Part shown: positions 1 to 8,030 of the stretch, one piece after another
Layout: each line of letters starts with the position of its first letter
Numbering within the stretch: position 1 is the first letter of the stretch
Source of the DNA: JBJYKD01 sp049310025
GTDB lineage: Bacteria; Bacillota; Thermosediminibacteria; Thermosediminibacterales; Tepidanaerobacteraceae
DNA: 55,953 nt
Assembly (NCBI RefSeq): GCF_049310025.1
Contig: NZ_JBJYKD010000021.1
Coordinates: 1-55,953 of the forward strand
Direction of reading: 5' to 3'
The notes under the pieces: model-generated
What the model saw: the letters and a program-made list of their open reading frames with translations, nothing else
What the model was told of the DNA's origin: nothing
Database searches by the model: none
Made by a program: the position numbers and the translations under genes

Positions 1-174
1 TGCAACACTAATACCCTTTTAAGTTCCGTCTGTGACAAGGTTACTCTCTCCCTACTCATACTGACATTTTTACAGAAGAATTTCACCCTGACAATATCAC
101 AGACGAATAACAGTAAATGTAAATTATTTTTTAGTATATCACAGATAAATTAAAGCGGCAGTTTCTCTGTTGAC

Positions 175-1083
175 TTAAACCAGCCTTAGCAGTAATTTCT
201 CCCTGCAGCCATATACAAAGTCAATTGGCGGTATTTCAAGCAGGGTGTAGCACCCGGGTTGTTGTTTGAGGCTTGCCCTGGCGGCGGAAACCATGACCTG
301 AGCCGTGGCCGCCGGGTTTGTCACAGACATTATAAACTCCATCCGCTGGTTATGGGTTTTGCCCGAGACCCCCTTCCTTTCCATGTGGACGCCGTGGCCC
401 ACATCTATAAGGCTTTCCACATTGTCCACTTTGTATATGTGGGGTTCGTCATGGGCAAAGTATGGATCGAGTTTTATGGCCGCCGCCACTTTTTCAAAAT
501 CATATCCTTCTTTTATTTTGACGTACACCAGCCTTTTGTGAAGGCCGGTCCCCTCGGGGATGGTCACGGAAAGGGCATCCTCCACGCCTTCCACGGCTTT
601 CACCGCCACGGTGTGGCCCATGCTCATACCTGGCCCGAAGTTGGTATAGGTTATCCCTTTGGGCGCTATCATTTCCATTACCGCCCTTATCACCGAATCG
701 GTTCCCGGGTCCCAGCCGGCGGAAATCACCGCCACACAATTGTGTGCTTTCGCTATTTTATCCAGGTCCTTTCGCAACTCCATCACGGCTTCCCCGTGGA
801 TGTCAAAGCTGTCTACAGTGTTTATCCCCATCTTCAGATACCCCGGCGCCACTTGCGGCACGGCGCGGCTGGGTACGCCCAGAATGGCCACATCCACCTT
901 TCCCAGCTCTTTCACATCGGTAACCACGGGTATGTCTCCCATTTCTTTTTGCACTCCGGGAACTTTTTCCGGAGTGCGCAGCACTATCCCCGCCACTTCC
1001 ATATCGGGGCTTTCCTCAACGGCGGCCACTGCGGCCCTGCTTACGTTCCCGAAGCCCACCACGGCTATCCTTGCTCTCTGCAA
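175..1083 (-). CDS. ddh: meso-diaminopimelate D-dehydrogenase family protein
   Basis: The 302-residue protein starts with a dinucleotide-binding fold (AVVGFGNVSRA) and carries the family signatures SAGWDPGTDS and FGPGMSMGHT, followed by the substrate-domain segment HNQRMEFIM. Family members catalyse NADP-dependent reversible oxidative deamination at the D-centre of meso-diaminopimelate, a one-step route to or from lysine and peptidoglycan precursors; some act on other D-amino acids. The start follows an AGGAGG-type site. The gene is not in a lysine operon. It lies alone downstream of a sigma-54 activator gene and has its own sigma-54 promoter, which is unusual for a housekeeping biosynthetic enzyme and hints at a catabolic or nutrient-controlled role. 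Family assignment is firm; physiological substrate is inferred. Confidence 0.85.
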   Translation of the reverse strand: MQRARIAVVGFGNVSRAAVAAVEESPDMEVAGIVLRTPEKVPGVQKEMGDIPVVTDVKELGKVDVAILGVPSRAVPQVAPGYLKMGINTVDSFDIHGEAVMELRKDLDKIAKAHNCVAVISAGWDPGTDSVIRAVMEMIAPKGITYTNFGPGMSMGHTVAVKAVEGVEDALSVTIPEGTGLHKRLVYVKIKEGYDFEKVAAAIKLDPYFAHDEPHIYKVDNVESLIDVGHGVHMERKGVSGKTHNQRMEFIMSVTNPAATAQVMVSAARASLKQQPGCYTLLEIPPIDFVYGCREKLLLRLV

Positions 1084-1165
1084 TTTTCTTCCTCCTTAAA
1101 CTACCGTATAGTCTACATGTTTTTTAAAATAACCTCTTTAAATCAATTTATATGCAATTAAGACA

Positions 1166-1181
1166 AGCAAGATTAATGCCA
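1166..1181 (-). promoter_or_regulatory. sigma-54 (-24/-12) promoter of ddh
   Basis: On the minus strand this reads TGGCATTAATCTTGCT. The invariant GG and GC are separated by exactly 10 bases, as required for RpoN promoters. It lies about 83 bp upstream of the ddh start codon, giving a leader of roughly 70 nt. The gene directly upstream encodes a sigma-54 activator. Confidence 0.8.
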
Positions 1182-1241
1182 GCGCTGTTCCGGCGGAACT
1201 CGGGAAAATAGAGACATCTAAATTTATCACATAAAGCAGAA

Positions 1242-1257
1242 GTTCACTTTTGCGAAC
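1242..1257. promoter_or_regulatory. Enhancer site 1 (upstream activator sequence)
   Basis: The 16-mer GTTCACTTTTGCGAAC is an interrupted palindrome with GTTC and GAAC arms. It occurs about 60-75 bp upstream of the -24 element and is identical to a second copy at 1331-1346. This is the usual arrangement for dimeric sigma-54 activator sites. Confidence 0.7.
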
Positions 1258-1305
1258 CGCATATGGGTCTCGAATCCGCCGTATAGTGCTGACTAAATTA
1301 AAAAA

Positions 1306-1329
1306 AGGAGTTCTTATTTTAGAACTCCT
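1306..1329 (-). terminator. Intrinsic terminator of the sigma-54 activator gene
   Basis: A 9-bp stem, AGGAGTTCT with AGAACTCCT, around a 6-nt loop, followed on the minus strand by a run of T. The stem overlaps the stop codon of the activator gene and separates its transcript from ddh. Confidence 0.75.
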
Positions 1330-3214
1330 GGTTCACTTTTGCGAACTTACCGGCAACCTTAAGCTTTTTGTAAAAGCTGGTCTTGCCCATGCCCAGCAAT
1401 TCCATGGCCTTTTTCCTGCTGCCGCCGCACACTTCCAGGGCCTTTTCCAGAGCCTTGGCTTCGGCTTCTTTTAATATGTTTTTTATGGGACCGACATTTT
1501 TTATATCCACCAGTTCACCGCCGCTGCGGCCTTTTTTTACATCCTCCAGCACATACTCCGGCAAGTGGGCGGGTAAAATTACGTTCCCATCGGCCATTAT
1601 AACGGCTCTTTCAAGCACGTTTTCGAGTTCACGGATATTGCCCGGCCACCGGTAGTCCAGAAAAATCTTCATCACCTCTCCGGATACCTCTTTTAATCCC
1701 CTGCCGGTCTTTTCGGCTATTTTGGGGAGCAGGTAATTCACCAGCGGGTATATGTCCTCTTTATGTTCTCTCAATGGCGGCAGCGCAATGCAAATAACAT
1801 TCAGCCTGTAAAAGAGGTCTTCTCTGAAAGCTCCCCTTAAAACAGAATCACGGAGGTCCCGGTTTGAGGCGGCTATAATTCTTATGTCCACGTGAATGGG
1901 CTTTATACCTCCGACTCTTGTGAAGGTCCTGTTCTGCAGAACATGAAGCAGCTTTGCCTGGAGCGGTATTGGCAGTTCGCCTATCTCGTCAAGGAAAATG
2001 GTCCCGCCGCTTGCCATCTCAAATTTGCCCTGCTTTTCAGTTACCGCACCGGTGAAAGCTCCTTTTTCGTGACCAAACAGTTCACTCTCCAGCAGCGTCT
2101 CGGGTATGGACGCGCAGTTCATGTATACGAAGGGGCCGTCGCGCCTGGCCCCGGCCCTGTGAATGGCCTCGGCAAAAAGGCCCTTTCCCGTGCCGCTCTC
2201 TCCTATTAAAAGCACTGTGGAGCTGGTTTCAGCGGCCCTTTTGGCCATTTCCACCACCACACGAATCTTATGGCTGTCGCCTATTATATGCTTAAAGGCC
2301 TCTTTCTGGATCTGCTCAGCTTTTAACCTGTTTTCCAGGTTTTCCAGCGACATCATGGCCTTTTCCCTCTCCATCTGGAGTGCCTTAAGTTCCGTGATGT
2401 CAGCGACCTTCAGAAAGGCCCCCACCCTCACACCGTCTTCCACCAGCGGTTCTATGGTACATCGGACAGGGATACCGTTTATCATAGACTCCAGCCCCCT
2501 TACCGCCCTGCCTTCGCCTCTCGCCACGGCCATGAGCTGTCTTATTATGTCCGAGTCCGGGTGCAATTCGCTTATATGCCTGTCCACCACCTGAAAACTC
2601 CTGCCATACCTTCCTTTTCCCCGGAAAAGTCCCCCTTCCAGCACAGTCTTGAGTTCCTCGTTGCGGGCGGTATAGCCCCTGGTCTGGTAGAACTTCACCT
2701 CAAGGCTTTCCCCACCTATGACCACCATATGCCCGGCGGCCCATCTGTAAATATAGTCGAAGCTCCGGTCATTCACCTTTATCCTCAACCGCTTTAAATC
2801 AAAATCTATCCGGGCTTCCAGCCTGATACCGTTCAGGGAAGTTTCTACCGAGAGCTTACTGCGGTAGTCTTTCCCGTCAAGCCTAGCGCAAACACCGCTG
2901 CCTATTTTTGCCCCTTTCACCCCGATGGCCACGACGGCGTCTCCCTTTTTGACCCCGCCGGGGTCAACTCCGATCAGCGCTAAATCCCCGGGGCCCATGC
3001 CTCCGTCGTCAGCGCCCAGCAAGTTGTCCGCTATACAAACAATATCCCCTTCTTCGACCCGGCCTTCCCGGTGGCCGAGACCGTCCTCGGGATTAATTCC
3101 GAAGATGTCCCTGGCCATCCTGTTGTATATCTTTATATACCCGCAGGAATCGATGACTATAATCCCCTCATCTATAAGTTCGATAACGGCGGATTGGTAT
3201 ATCATATTTTTCAC
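1319..3214 (-). CDS. Sigma-54-dependent transcriptional activator (PAS-AAA+-Fis)
   Basis: A 631-residue enhancer-binding protein. A PAS-like sensor lies at about residues 5-50, followed by a region of unknown fold (about 50-180) and a second PAS-like domain (about 200-290) that runs into a short coiled coil. The AAA+ domain spans about 310-545 with Walker A GESGTGKG (338-345), the sigma-54 contact loop GAFTGA (385-390) and Walker B FLDEIGE. A Fis-type helix-turn-helix closes the protein at about 590-625. There is no response-regulator domain, so the signal is probably a ligand or redox cue sensed by PAS. It probably activates ddh immediately downstream, where two identical palindromes and an RpoN promoter sit. 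It resembles regulators of amino-acid fermentation genes, but the signal is unknown. Confidence 0.92.
   Translation of the reverse strand: MKNMIYQSAVIELIDEGIIVIDSCGYIKIYNRMARDIFGINPEDGLGHREGRVEEGDIVCIADNLLGADDGGMGPGDLALIGVDPGGVKKGDAVVAIGVKGAKIGSGVCARLDGKDYRSKLSVETSLNGIRLEARIDFDLKRLRIKVNDRSFDYIYRWAAGHMVVIGGESLEVKFYQTRGYTARNEELKTVLEGGLFRGKGRYGRSFQVVDRHISELHPDSDIIRQLMAVARGEGRAVRGLESMINGIPVRCTIEPLVEDGVRVGAFLKVADITELKALQMEREKAMMSLENLENRLKAEQIQKEAFKHIIGDSHKIRVVVEMAKRAAETSSTVLLIGESGTGKGLFAEAIHRAGARRDGPFVYMNCASIPETLLESELFGHEKGAFTGAVTEKQGKFEMASGGTIFLDEIGELPIPLQAKLLHVLQNRTFTRVGGIKPIHVDIRIIAASNRDLRDSVLRGAFREDLFYRLNVICIALPPLREHKEDIYPLVNYLLPKIAEKTGRGLKEVSGEVMKIFLDYRWPGNIRELENVLERAVIMADGNVILPAHLPEYVLEDVKKGRSGGELVDIKNVGPIKNILKEAEAKALEKALEVCGGSRKKAMELLGMGKTSFYKKLKVAGKFAKVNQEF
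1331..1346. promoter_or_regulatory. Enhancer site 2, inside the 3' end of the activator gene
   Basis: A perfect second copy of GTTCACTTTTGCGAAC, 89 bp further from the ddh promoter. It lies within the last codons of the activator gene (encoding residues FAKVN), so coding and operator functions overlap. A chance identical 16-mer this close is very unlikely. Confidence 0.7.
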
Positions 3215-3561
3215 ACCCTTTTAATAGGATTAACATGCGGACAACTTCACCATTTCCAACTTAATACCGCAGGAATAATCCGGCGTTTAAATCATGTTTA
3301 ATTTTTGGGTCGGACATCCGTTTTTTAAAAATTCTACATTTCTCTTTTAATTTCCTGCATACAAATTCACATCAAATCCAATATGTGGTTTTAAGTTATG
3401 TCACGACACCATATAGATAAAATAGTGTGATTCCAAATTTTTCTTTTAAGTCACTGTATATAAAAAATTTTTAAGTAAGGCTATGGATAAATTTATATAT
3501 TACAAAATTATGATATAATTTAAATACCATATACATTATTGTGCCTAAAGGAGGTGTCGGG
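3215..3561. other. Intergenic region between divergent genes
   Basis: AT-rich spacer carrying the divergent promoters of the sigma-54 activator (minus) and ccdA (plus). A -10-like TATAAT lies at 3514-3519 for ccdA, but no good -35 is visible. I see no ORF, repeat or RNA structure that I can support. Confidence 0.4.
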
Positions 3562-4224
3562 ATGGATCTGAACAGGATAGGACCGGGTGTGGCTTTCCTG
3601 GCGGGGGTTCTGGCGTTTATTTCTCCGTGCGCGGTGCCGCTGCTGCCGGTGTATTTTTCGGTGCTGGCGGGCAGTGCGCCGCGGCAGGCCGGGAGGGGTG
3701 TTTTTCTTCTAAATACGTTTTTTTTCATTCTTGGTTTTTCCATCGTATTCATTCTGCTGGGGCTTTCCGCCACTGCGGCAGGCCGCTACCTGCTGGTGAA
3801 CCGGCTTTTTATGCTGAAGATATCCGGGGCGTTCGTCATTTTGTTGGGCCTGTTTCTGGCCGGGGCCTTTAAACTGCCCTTCCTCCTGAAAGAAATGAGA
3901 AGGGAGCTTCACTTTTCGAAGATCACGCCGCCGGCCGCGCTTTTACTGGGAGGGGCCTTTTCTCTGGGCTGGACACCCTGCATCGGGCCGGTGCTCTCAT
4001 CGGTGCTTATTATGGCTGGCAGCGCCCAGAGCTTTAGGGCCGGTCTGTGGCTGCTCACGGCTTTTTCTCTGGGTTTCGCCCTGCCCTTTATGGCGCTGGC
4101 AGCTGCAGCCGACAGGGCTTCGGGGCTTTTGAAAGCAGTAAAAGGATATTTACCTTTTTTGCAAAAGGCTGCGGGAGCGCTGTTGATACTGATGGGGGTT
4201 TTGTTGTTTTTCAACCGTCTGTAA
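3562..4224 (+). CDS. ccdA: CcdA-family thiol-disulfide transmembrane transporter
   Basis: A roughly 220-residue hydrophobic protein with the two hallmark cysteine motifs, ISPCAVPLLPVYFSVLAG in the first helix and GWTPCIGPVLSS in the fourth, and about six predicted helices. CcdA proteins pass electrons from cytoplasmic thioredoxin across the membrane to reduce extracytoplasmic thiol proteins used in cytochrome c maturation, spore-coat chemistry or peroxide defence. An upstream GTG at 3541 is open, but AAGGAGGTG at 3548-3556 places the start at ATG 3562. The next gene is a secreted thioredoxin-like lipoprotein, its likely partner, about 120 bp downstream. Confidence 0.88.
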   Translation: MDLNRIGPGVAFLAGVLAFISPCAVPLLPVYFSVLAGSAPRQAGRGVFLLNTFFFILGFSIVFILLGLSATAAGRYLLVNRLFMLKISGAFVILLGLFLAGAFKLPFLLKEMRRELHFSKITPPAALLLGGAFSLGWTPCIGPVLSSVLIMAGSAQSFRAGLWLLTAFSLGFALPFMALAAAADRASGLLKAVKGYLPFLQKAAGALLILMGVLLFFNRL

Positions 4225-4345
4225 TTATACATAATGAAAGAAAATCATAATTTATATCATTTAACGACTTATATATGGGCTGAATGTTGAACGGGAAATT
4301 TAATCCGCAAGTTTAAGGATTGCAAAAGGAGGTTTGTGGATTATT

Positions 4346-4969
4346 ATGAAAAAGCCAAAACTTCCCGGGAGCCTGATTTTTTTCCTGATATTTGCCATAG
4401 CAGTGTCCGCCGCTTTGGCCGGATGCGGGAATCCAGACAAAAAGGCGGTCCCGGAAGGCGGTCCGCCCCGGGGCACGCCCGAAAGCGCCGCAGGTGACGG
4501 TCCGGGCGGTGAAGGCGCCGCCGTAGAAAAACCTTTTGAAGGCTACAGGGCTCCGGATTTCGAGCTGGAGGACCTTTCCGGAAATAAGGTGAAGCTCTCG
4601 AGCCTTTGCGGCAAAACGGTGGTGGTAAACTTCTGGTCTCTGGACTGCCCATACTGCCTTGCCGAAATGCCTGAATTCGAGGCCTTTTACTCTTCGAAAC
4701 CGGAGGAAGTGGAGGTATTGATGGTCAATCTTGACAGGGACCAGCGCAAACTTACGACATATATCAAGAATAAGGGCTACACCTTTACCGTACTCAAAGA
4801 CGAAAAGGCCCGGACACTGAGGGATTACCTTATAAGGGGCGTCCCCACCACCATAATCGTCGGAAATGACGGCATTGTCAGAGCCCGGGTAGAAGGCCCC
4901 GTCACAAAAAAGGACCTGGAATCCCTGATTGAATCCCGGTCATCAGGGAAGCCCCGGGTCCCTTCCTGA
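4346..4969 (+). CDS. TlpA/ResA-like thioredoxin-fold lipoprotein
   Basis: About 207 residues with a lipoprotein signal (hydrophobic helix, lipobox ALAGC), a low-complexity Gly/Pro/Ala linker and a thioredoxin fold with active site WSLDCPYCLAEMPEF and the cis-proline segment RGVPTT. It would be anchored outside the membrane and reduced by the CcdA protein just upstream. An in-frame TTG at 4334 sits against the AAAAGGAGG site, so ATG 4346 is preferred, with a longish spacing of about 13. Substrate unknown; no cytochrome c genes are nearby. It could equally serve peroxide reduction or disulfide repair. Confidence 0.85.
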   Translation: MKKPKLPGSLIFFLIFAIAVSAALAGCGNPDKKAVPEGGPPRGTPESAAGDGPGGEGAAVEKPFEGYRAPDFELEDLSGNKVKLSSLCGKTVVVNFWSLDCPYCLAEMPEFEAFYSSKPEEVEVLMVNLDRDQRKLTTYIKNKGYTFTVLKDEKARTLRDYLIRGVPTTIIVGNDGIVRARVEGPVTKKDLESLIESRSSGKPRVPS

Positions 4970-5012
4970 CCGGCTTTGTAGGGATATGGGTCATATCCAC
5001 GGGCGGCATTTA

Positions 5013-5037
5013 ATAAAAAAAGCGAGCGACCGCTCGC
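5013..5037 (-). terminator. Terminator of the pyruvate-kinase C-domain gene
   Basis: GCGAGCG and CGCTCGC form a 7-bp GC-rich stem, followed on the minus strand by seven T. It lies a few bases beyond the stop codon at 5043. Confidence 0.8.
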
Positions 5038-5042
5038 AGTAT

Positions 5043-5597
5043 CTAATCTTTTCCTTTTGGCTTGCACAGGATTTCCGAAATCCAGGTGTCGAATATGCTC
5101 GCGGCGTGAGACGGGCGGATGATGACGGCCGTATCGGCTCCTTCGCCGCTGCCTCCCACCGCGACCACGTCTTCGCCGTAGGGTATGAGTCCGGCGTCAA
5201 GGGCCATGGTGGCCACTTCCACACACACTTTGACCCCCTGGCCGAACATCCTCAGGGTGTTTGCCATGATCTCCACGGGGTAGACCCCGCCGAATTTGCG
5301 GCTCATGCCCCTCTCGGCGCCGGAGAGGACGTGGGTGGTGGTGAGCACCTTCACCCCTGAGGACAGCAGTTCCTGTCTCAGGTCATCGGGAAATTCCTGC
5401 AGGCCGGGGCCCGGGTAGCCGCTGGCATGGGTCACCACAACAAGATTGGCTTTCATGCCCGCATCCTTGAACATTCTTGCGGTATATCCTCCGGAGGAAG
5501 CCACCACCACATGTTTTATCCCCCGTTCCTCCACAGCCTTTTTAACCACTTCCAGCGTATTTTGTGTGTTTTGTTTTCCCGGCTTATCCCAGTACAT
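5043..5597 (-). CDS. Stand-alone pyruvate kinase C-terminal (alpha/beta) domain protein
   Basis: About 184 residues beginning YWDKPGKQNTQNTLE and containing the alpha/beta fold seen at the C-terminus of pyruvate kinases (VVASSGGYTARMFK, VVVTHASGYPG, VAVGGSGEGADTAVIIRP). There is no catalytic barrel, so it is not a pyruvate kinase; it may bind an effector or phosphorylated ligand. The start is taken at ATG 5597, three codons inside an open TTG, because the family commonly begins near this point. The gene is monocistronic, with its own promoter at 5877-5906, a strongly structured leader, and its own terminator. Function is unknown. Confidence 0.7.
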   Translation of the reverse strand: MYWDKPGKQNTQNTLEVVKKAVEERGIKHVVVASSGGYTARMFKDAGMKANLVVVTHASGYPGPGLQEFPDDLRQELLSSGVKVLTTTHVLSGAERGMSRKFGGVYPVEIMANTLRMFGQGVKVCVEVATMALDAGLIPYGEDVVAVGGSGEGADTAVIIRPSHAASIFDTWISEILCKPKGKD

Positions 5598-5870
5598 TTG
5601 TCTCAAACCTGGTTATCCAAACCGTGCAAAAATGCACCAGTTTGGAGCTGGGGTATTTGTATTCCGCCTTTCAGGCTGTCCCAGACCCCAACAGGCGGTA
5701 TTTGAGACAGCCATAGCCCCCGTCCCAAGAAACGGGAGCTCTCGCCTTAACGGTCTTTCCGCCTGCCCTGAAATCAGAATAATCTTCAGGGCAGAGAAAT
5801 TTCCTTACCGTACTGGCCCCCCAAGCGCAACATCGGGGTAAGGTCAGAAGAGGTAATCTTTTATCACCTT
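5598..5870 (-). promoter_or_regulatory. Structured 5' leader, candidate cis-regulatory RNA or riboswitch
   Basis: Between a good promoter and the start codon the minus-strand RNA can form many stems (plus-strand coordinates): 5837-5843 with 5803-5809 (7 bp), 5786-5794 with 5763-5771 (9 bp), 5732-5740 with 5715-5723 (9 bp with GU), 5706-5712 with 5674-5680 (7 bp), and a hairpin 5617-5645. The segment 5693-5698 pairs with 5664-5669 across the 5674-5712 stem, giving a pseudoknot. The strand 5701-5708 (GTCTCAAA) also pairs perfectly with 5600-5607 (TTTGAGAC) just before the start codon, so two exclusive folds are possible. I do not recognise a known riboswitch class or T-box motif. Confidence 0.55.
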
Positions 5871-5876
5871 AATTAT

Positions 5877-5906
5877 ATTATATCTTCTTAGTTATTATAT
5901 CTTCAA
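5877..5906 (-). promoter_or_regulatory. Sigma-A promoter of the structured leader
   Basis: Minus strand TTGAAG (5906-5901), an 18-bp spacer and TATAAT (5882-5877). It overlaps the end of the sirtuin gene, so the downstream gene has independent transcription. Confidence 0.65.
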
Positions 5907-6641
5907 AATCGACGCCAGCTCTTCAAAAAATTCGCCTGCTTTGCAGTGAGCTGTTACGGCGGCCCGGCTATCAAAGGGGGTCGGTTCTTTGTTGATTATT
6001 ACCAGTTCTTTTGCAAGATAGGGCAGGTCCGCCACCGGGTAGACTTGCAGGCTGCTTCCCACCACCAGTAAGAGTTCGCAGCCGTCCAAAGCCTCCCGTG
6101 CCCTGTAATAGTCGCTGCTCATGGGGTCTTCGAACAGCACCACATCCGGCCTGAGTATTCCGCCGCATGTTTTGCATTTTGGGGGAACTATGCCGTCTTC
6201 AAACTGCCGGACAGCTTCGGAAAAATCATATTTATGATTGCAACCCATACAGCGGCACGTGCGAAGGTGGCCGTGAACTTCCCATACGTTTCTGGAACCA
6301 GCTTTAATGTGAAGCCCGTCTATATTCTGGGTTATAACTCCACGGATAAAGTTCTTTTCTTCCATCTTTGCAAGAACCCGGTGAGCGGTATTCGGCTCGG
6401 CATTCGCGTATTTAATCCACCGGGGCAGGTTAAAATTATAAAATTCTACCGGATCGGAAATTAATGCCGAAAGGCTGACCTTTGCCATTGGGTCATATTT
6501 TTCCCACAACCCGGTGCCTTTGCTTCTATAGTCCGGAATCCCGCTTTCGGTGCTGATGCCGGCGCCGGTAAGTGCGAGGGTTTTGCCTGATCTTTTTATG
6601 AGATCGGCCGTTTTGAGCGCCATTTCCCTTAAAAAATCCAC
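5895..6641 (-). CDS. NAD-dependent protein deacylase, Sir2 family
   Basis: About 248 residues with the sirtuin motifs in order: TGAGISTESGIPDYRS (NAD binding), TQNIDGLH, the catalytic histidine in EVHGH, two cysteine pairs for structural zinc (CRCMGC and CKTCGG) and the C-terminal VVGSSLQVYP. It removes acetyl or other acyl groups from lysines using NAD, typically tuning acyl-CoA enzymes such as acetyl-CoA synthetase. GTG 6641 is chosen because GGGAGGGGTG precedes it; an upstream ATG-like extension to 6683 lacks a ribosome site. No acetyltransferase gene is adjacent. Confidence 0.92.
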   Translation of the reverse strand: MDFLREMALKTADLIKRSGKTLALTGAGISTESGIPDYRSKGTGLWEKYDPMAKVSLSALISDPVEFYNFNLPRWIKYANAEPNTAHRVLAKMEEKNFIRGVITQNIDGLHIKAGSRNVWEVHGHLRTCRCMGCNHKYDFSEAVRQFEDGIVPPKCKTCGGILRPDVVLFEDPMSSDYYRAREALDGCELLLVVGSSLQVYPVADLPYLAKELVIINKEPTPFDSRAAVTAHCKAGEFFEELASILKI

Positions 6642-6779
6642 GCTTTCACCCCTCCCGATGCAGAGGTATAATGCCTGTCGCAAGAGTCCGCCGCCTACCC
6701 GCGATCATGAGGCGGTAAAAACCGTCTCCGTTGGGTCTTCCCGCATTCGGGCGGCGATGTGTGCCCTGCGTATAAAACG

Positions 6780-6799
6780 GGGGTGACTCGTGTCACCCC
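6780..6799 (-). terminator. Stem-loop after the BMP lipoprotein gene
   Basis: GGGGTGAC and GTCACCCC form a perfect 8-bp stem with a 4-nt loop just past the stop codon at 6806. The T run on the minus strand is short (GTTTTA), so termination may be moderate. Confidence 0.55.
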
Positions 6800-6805
6800 T
6801 CATTA

Positions 6806-7927
6806 TCATTTGCCCAGGGTCTGCAGGAATTCTCCGTATTCTTTTGTGTCCACCGGTACCTTGATTTCCCCTTTTATGATTTTTTCCTTCAGTTCGTCAA
6901 GCCTGGGCTGTATGTCGGAAATCAGGGCTTTGTTGTAGTCGTTCACGGCGTAGCCCACACCGTCTTCTGCCAGGCCGAAAATACTGGGACCGCCCTTAAA
7001 ATTACCGTCCATATACGCCTTTATGGTGTCAAAGACGGCAGTGTCCACGCTCTTTACCATGCTGGTGAGTATATACGGCCTCTGCTCTTCTTTGGCGGTC
7101 AGGGACTGGTCGGAGTCGACCCCTATGGCCAGTTTCTTTTCCTCGGCCGCGGCTTCAATGACTCCGATGCCCGAAGCGCCGGAAGCGTGATACACCACAT
7201 CGGCTCCTGCTTTAATCTGCTTTAAGGCCAGTTCTTTGCCCTTGACCGGGTCTTTAAAGGCGTCGCCGGTGGTGCCGATATAGTCGGATACGGTTTCTAT
7301 TTTGGGGTTAACGTATTTTGCTCCGGCCAGATACCCGACCTCAAACCTTTCGATGAGGGGTGTCTTCATGCCGCCCACAAACCCCACTTTGCCGGTCTTT
7401 GATTTCATAGCCGCGGCGGCGCCTACCAGGAAAGAACCTTCCTGTTCTTTAAACAGCAGGCAGGAAACGTTGGAGTTTTCGTCCAGATCTTCGATGTAGC
7501 CGTCTATCAAGCCGAATTTTACATCCGGGAATTCCCGGGAGAGTTTCTTAATATGGTCGGTGAACATGAATCCGACGCCGAAAATCAGGTTATATCCGTC
7601 TTCGGCCAGCAGTCTCATGAGCTGTTCGCGGTTCTCGCCGCCGGCCGAGGGCTCCAGGTATTTTACTTCTATTTTATCTCCAAATTCCTTCTGGGCCCTT
7701 TCCAGCCCGGCGTAAGCGCTGTCGTTGAAAGACAGGTCCCCGCGGCCGCCCACATCAAATACAAGGCCCACTTTAACCTTATTCTCCTCCGGAGCGGACT
7801 GAGACTGCTCCTGGGCCTTTTGCCCCTCCTGATTCTGTTCGGCGGCCTGCCGGCCGCATCCCGCCAGTGCCGAACCCACCAAAAATACAATCAGAAAAAT
7901 CGTAAAGAGCTTTCTCATATTTGACAC
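6806..7927 (-). CDS. BMP-family ABC transporter substrate-binding lipoprotein
   Basis: A 373-residue lipoprotein with lipobox GSALAGC, a Gln/Glu-rich linker and the basic membrane protein (PnrA/Med) fold: VFDVGGRGDLSFNDSAY near the start, then GFVGGMKTPLIERFEVGYL and VIYHASGASG-like VVYHASGASGIGVIE. Members bind nucleosides for ABC import. GTG 7927 follows GGGGGAG with good spacing; ATG 7918 is an alternative. The gene lies about 100 bp downstream of deoC, which supports nucleoside scavenging. The ATPase and permease subunits are not here, so it must work with a transporter encoded elsewhere. Confidence 0.88.
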   Translation of the reverse strand: MSNMRKLFTIFLIVFLVGSALAGCGRQAAEQNQEGQKAQEQSQSAPEENKVKVGLVFDVGGRGDLSFNDSAYAGLERAQKEFGDKIEVKYLEPSAGGENREQLMRLLAEDGYNLIFGVGFMFTDHIKKLSREFPDVKFGLIDGYIEDLDENSNVSCLLFKEQEGSFLVGAAAAMKSKTGKVGFVGGMKTPLIERFEVGYLAGAKYVNPKIETVSDYIGTTGDAFKDPVKGKELALKQIKAGADVVYHASGASGIGVIEAAAEEKKLAIGVDSDQSLTAKEEQRPYILTSMVKSVDTAVFDTIKAYMDGNFKGGPSIFGLAEDGVGYAVNDYNKALISDIQPRLDELKEKIIKGEIKVPVDTKEYGEFLQTLGK

Positions 7928-8030
7928 GACAGTCTCCCCCCTAAAAATTTTAAGTTATATATTTATGAGGCAATTTCAATTATTTTTGCCAACACCCCCC
8001 TTAAACCGTAATCATAAAAATATGCGAGAA

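Noticed and set aside
259..1161. 300-codon plus-strand ORF opposite ddh
   Set aside because: Its composition (His/Gly/Tyr-rich, no recognisable domain) is that of an antisense shadow of the dehydrogenase gene.
5598..5870. T-box or cobalamin riboswitch in the structured leader
   Set aside because: No T-box AGGGUGGNACCGCG-like segment and no cobalamin-box sequence is present; kept as an unclassified candidate.
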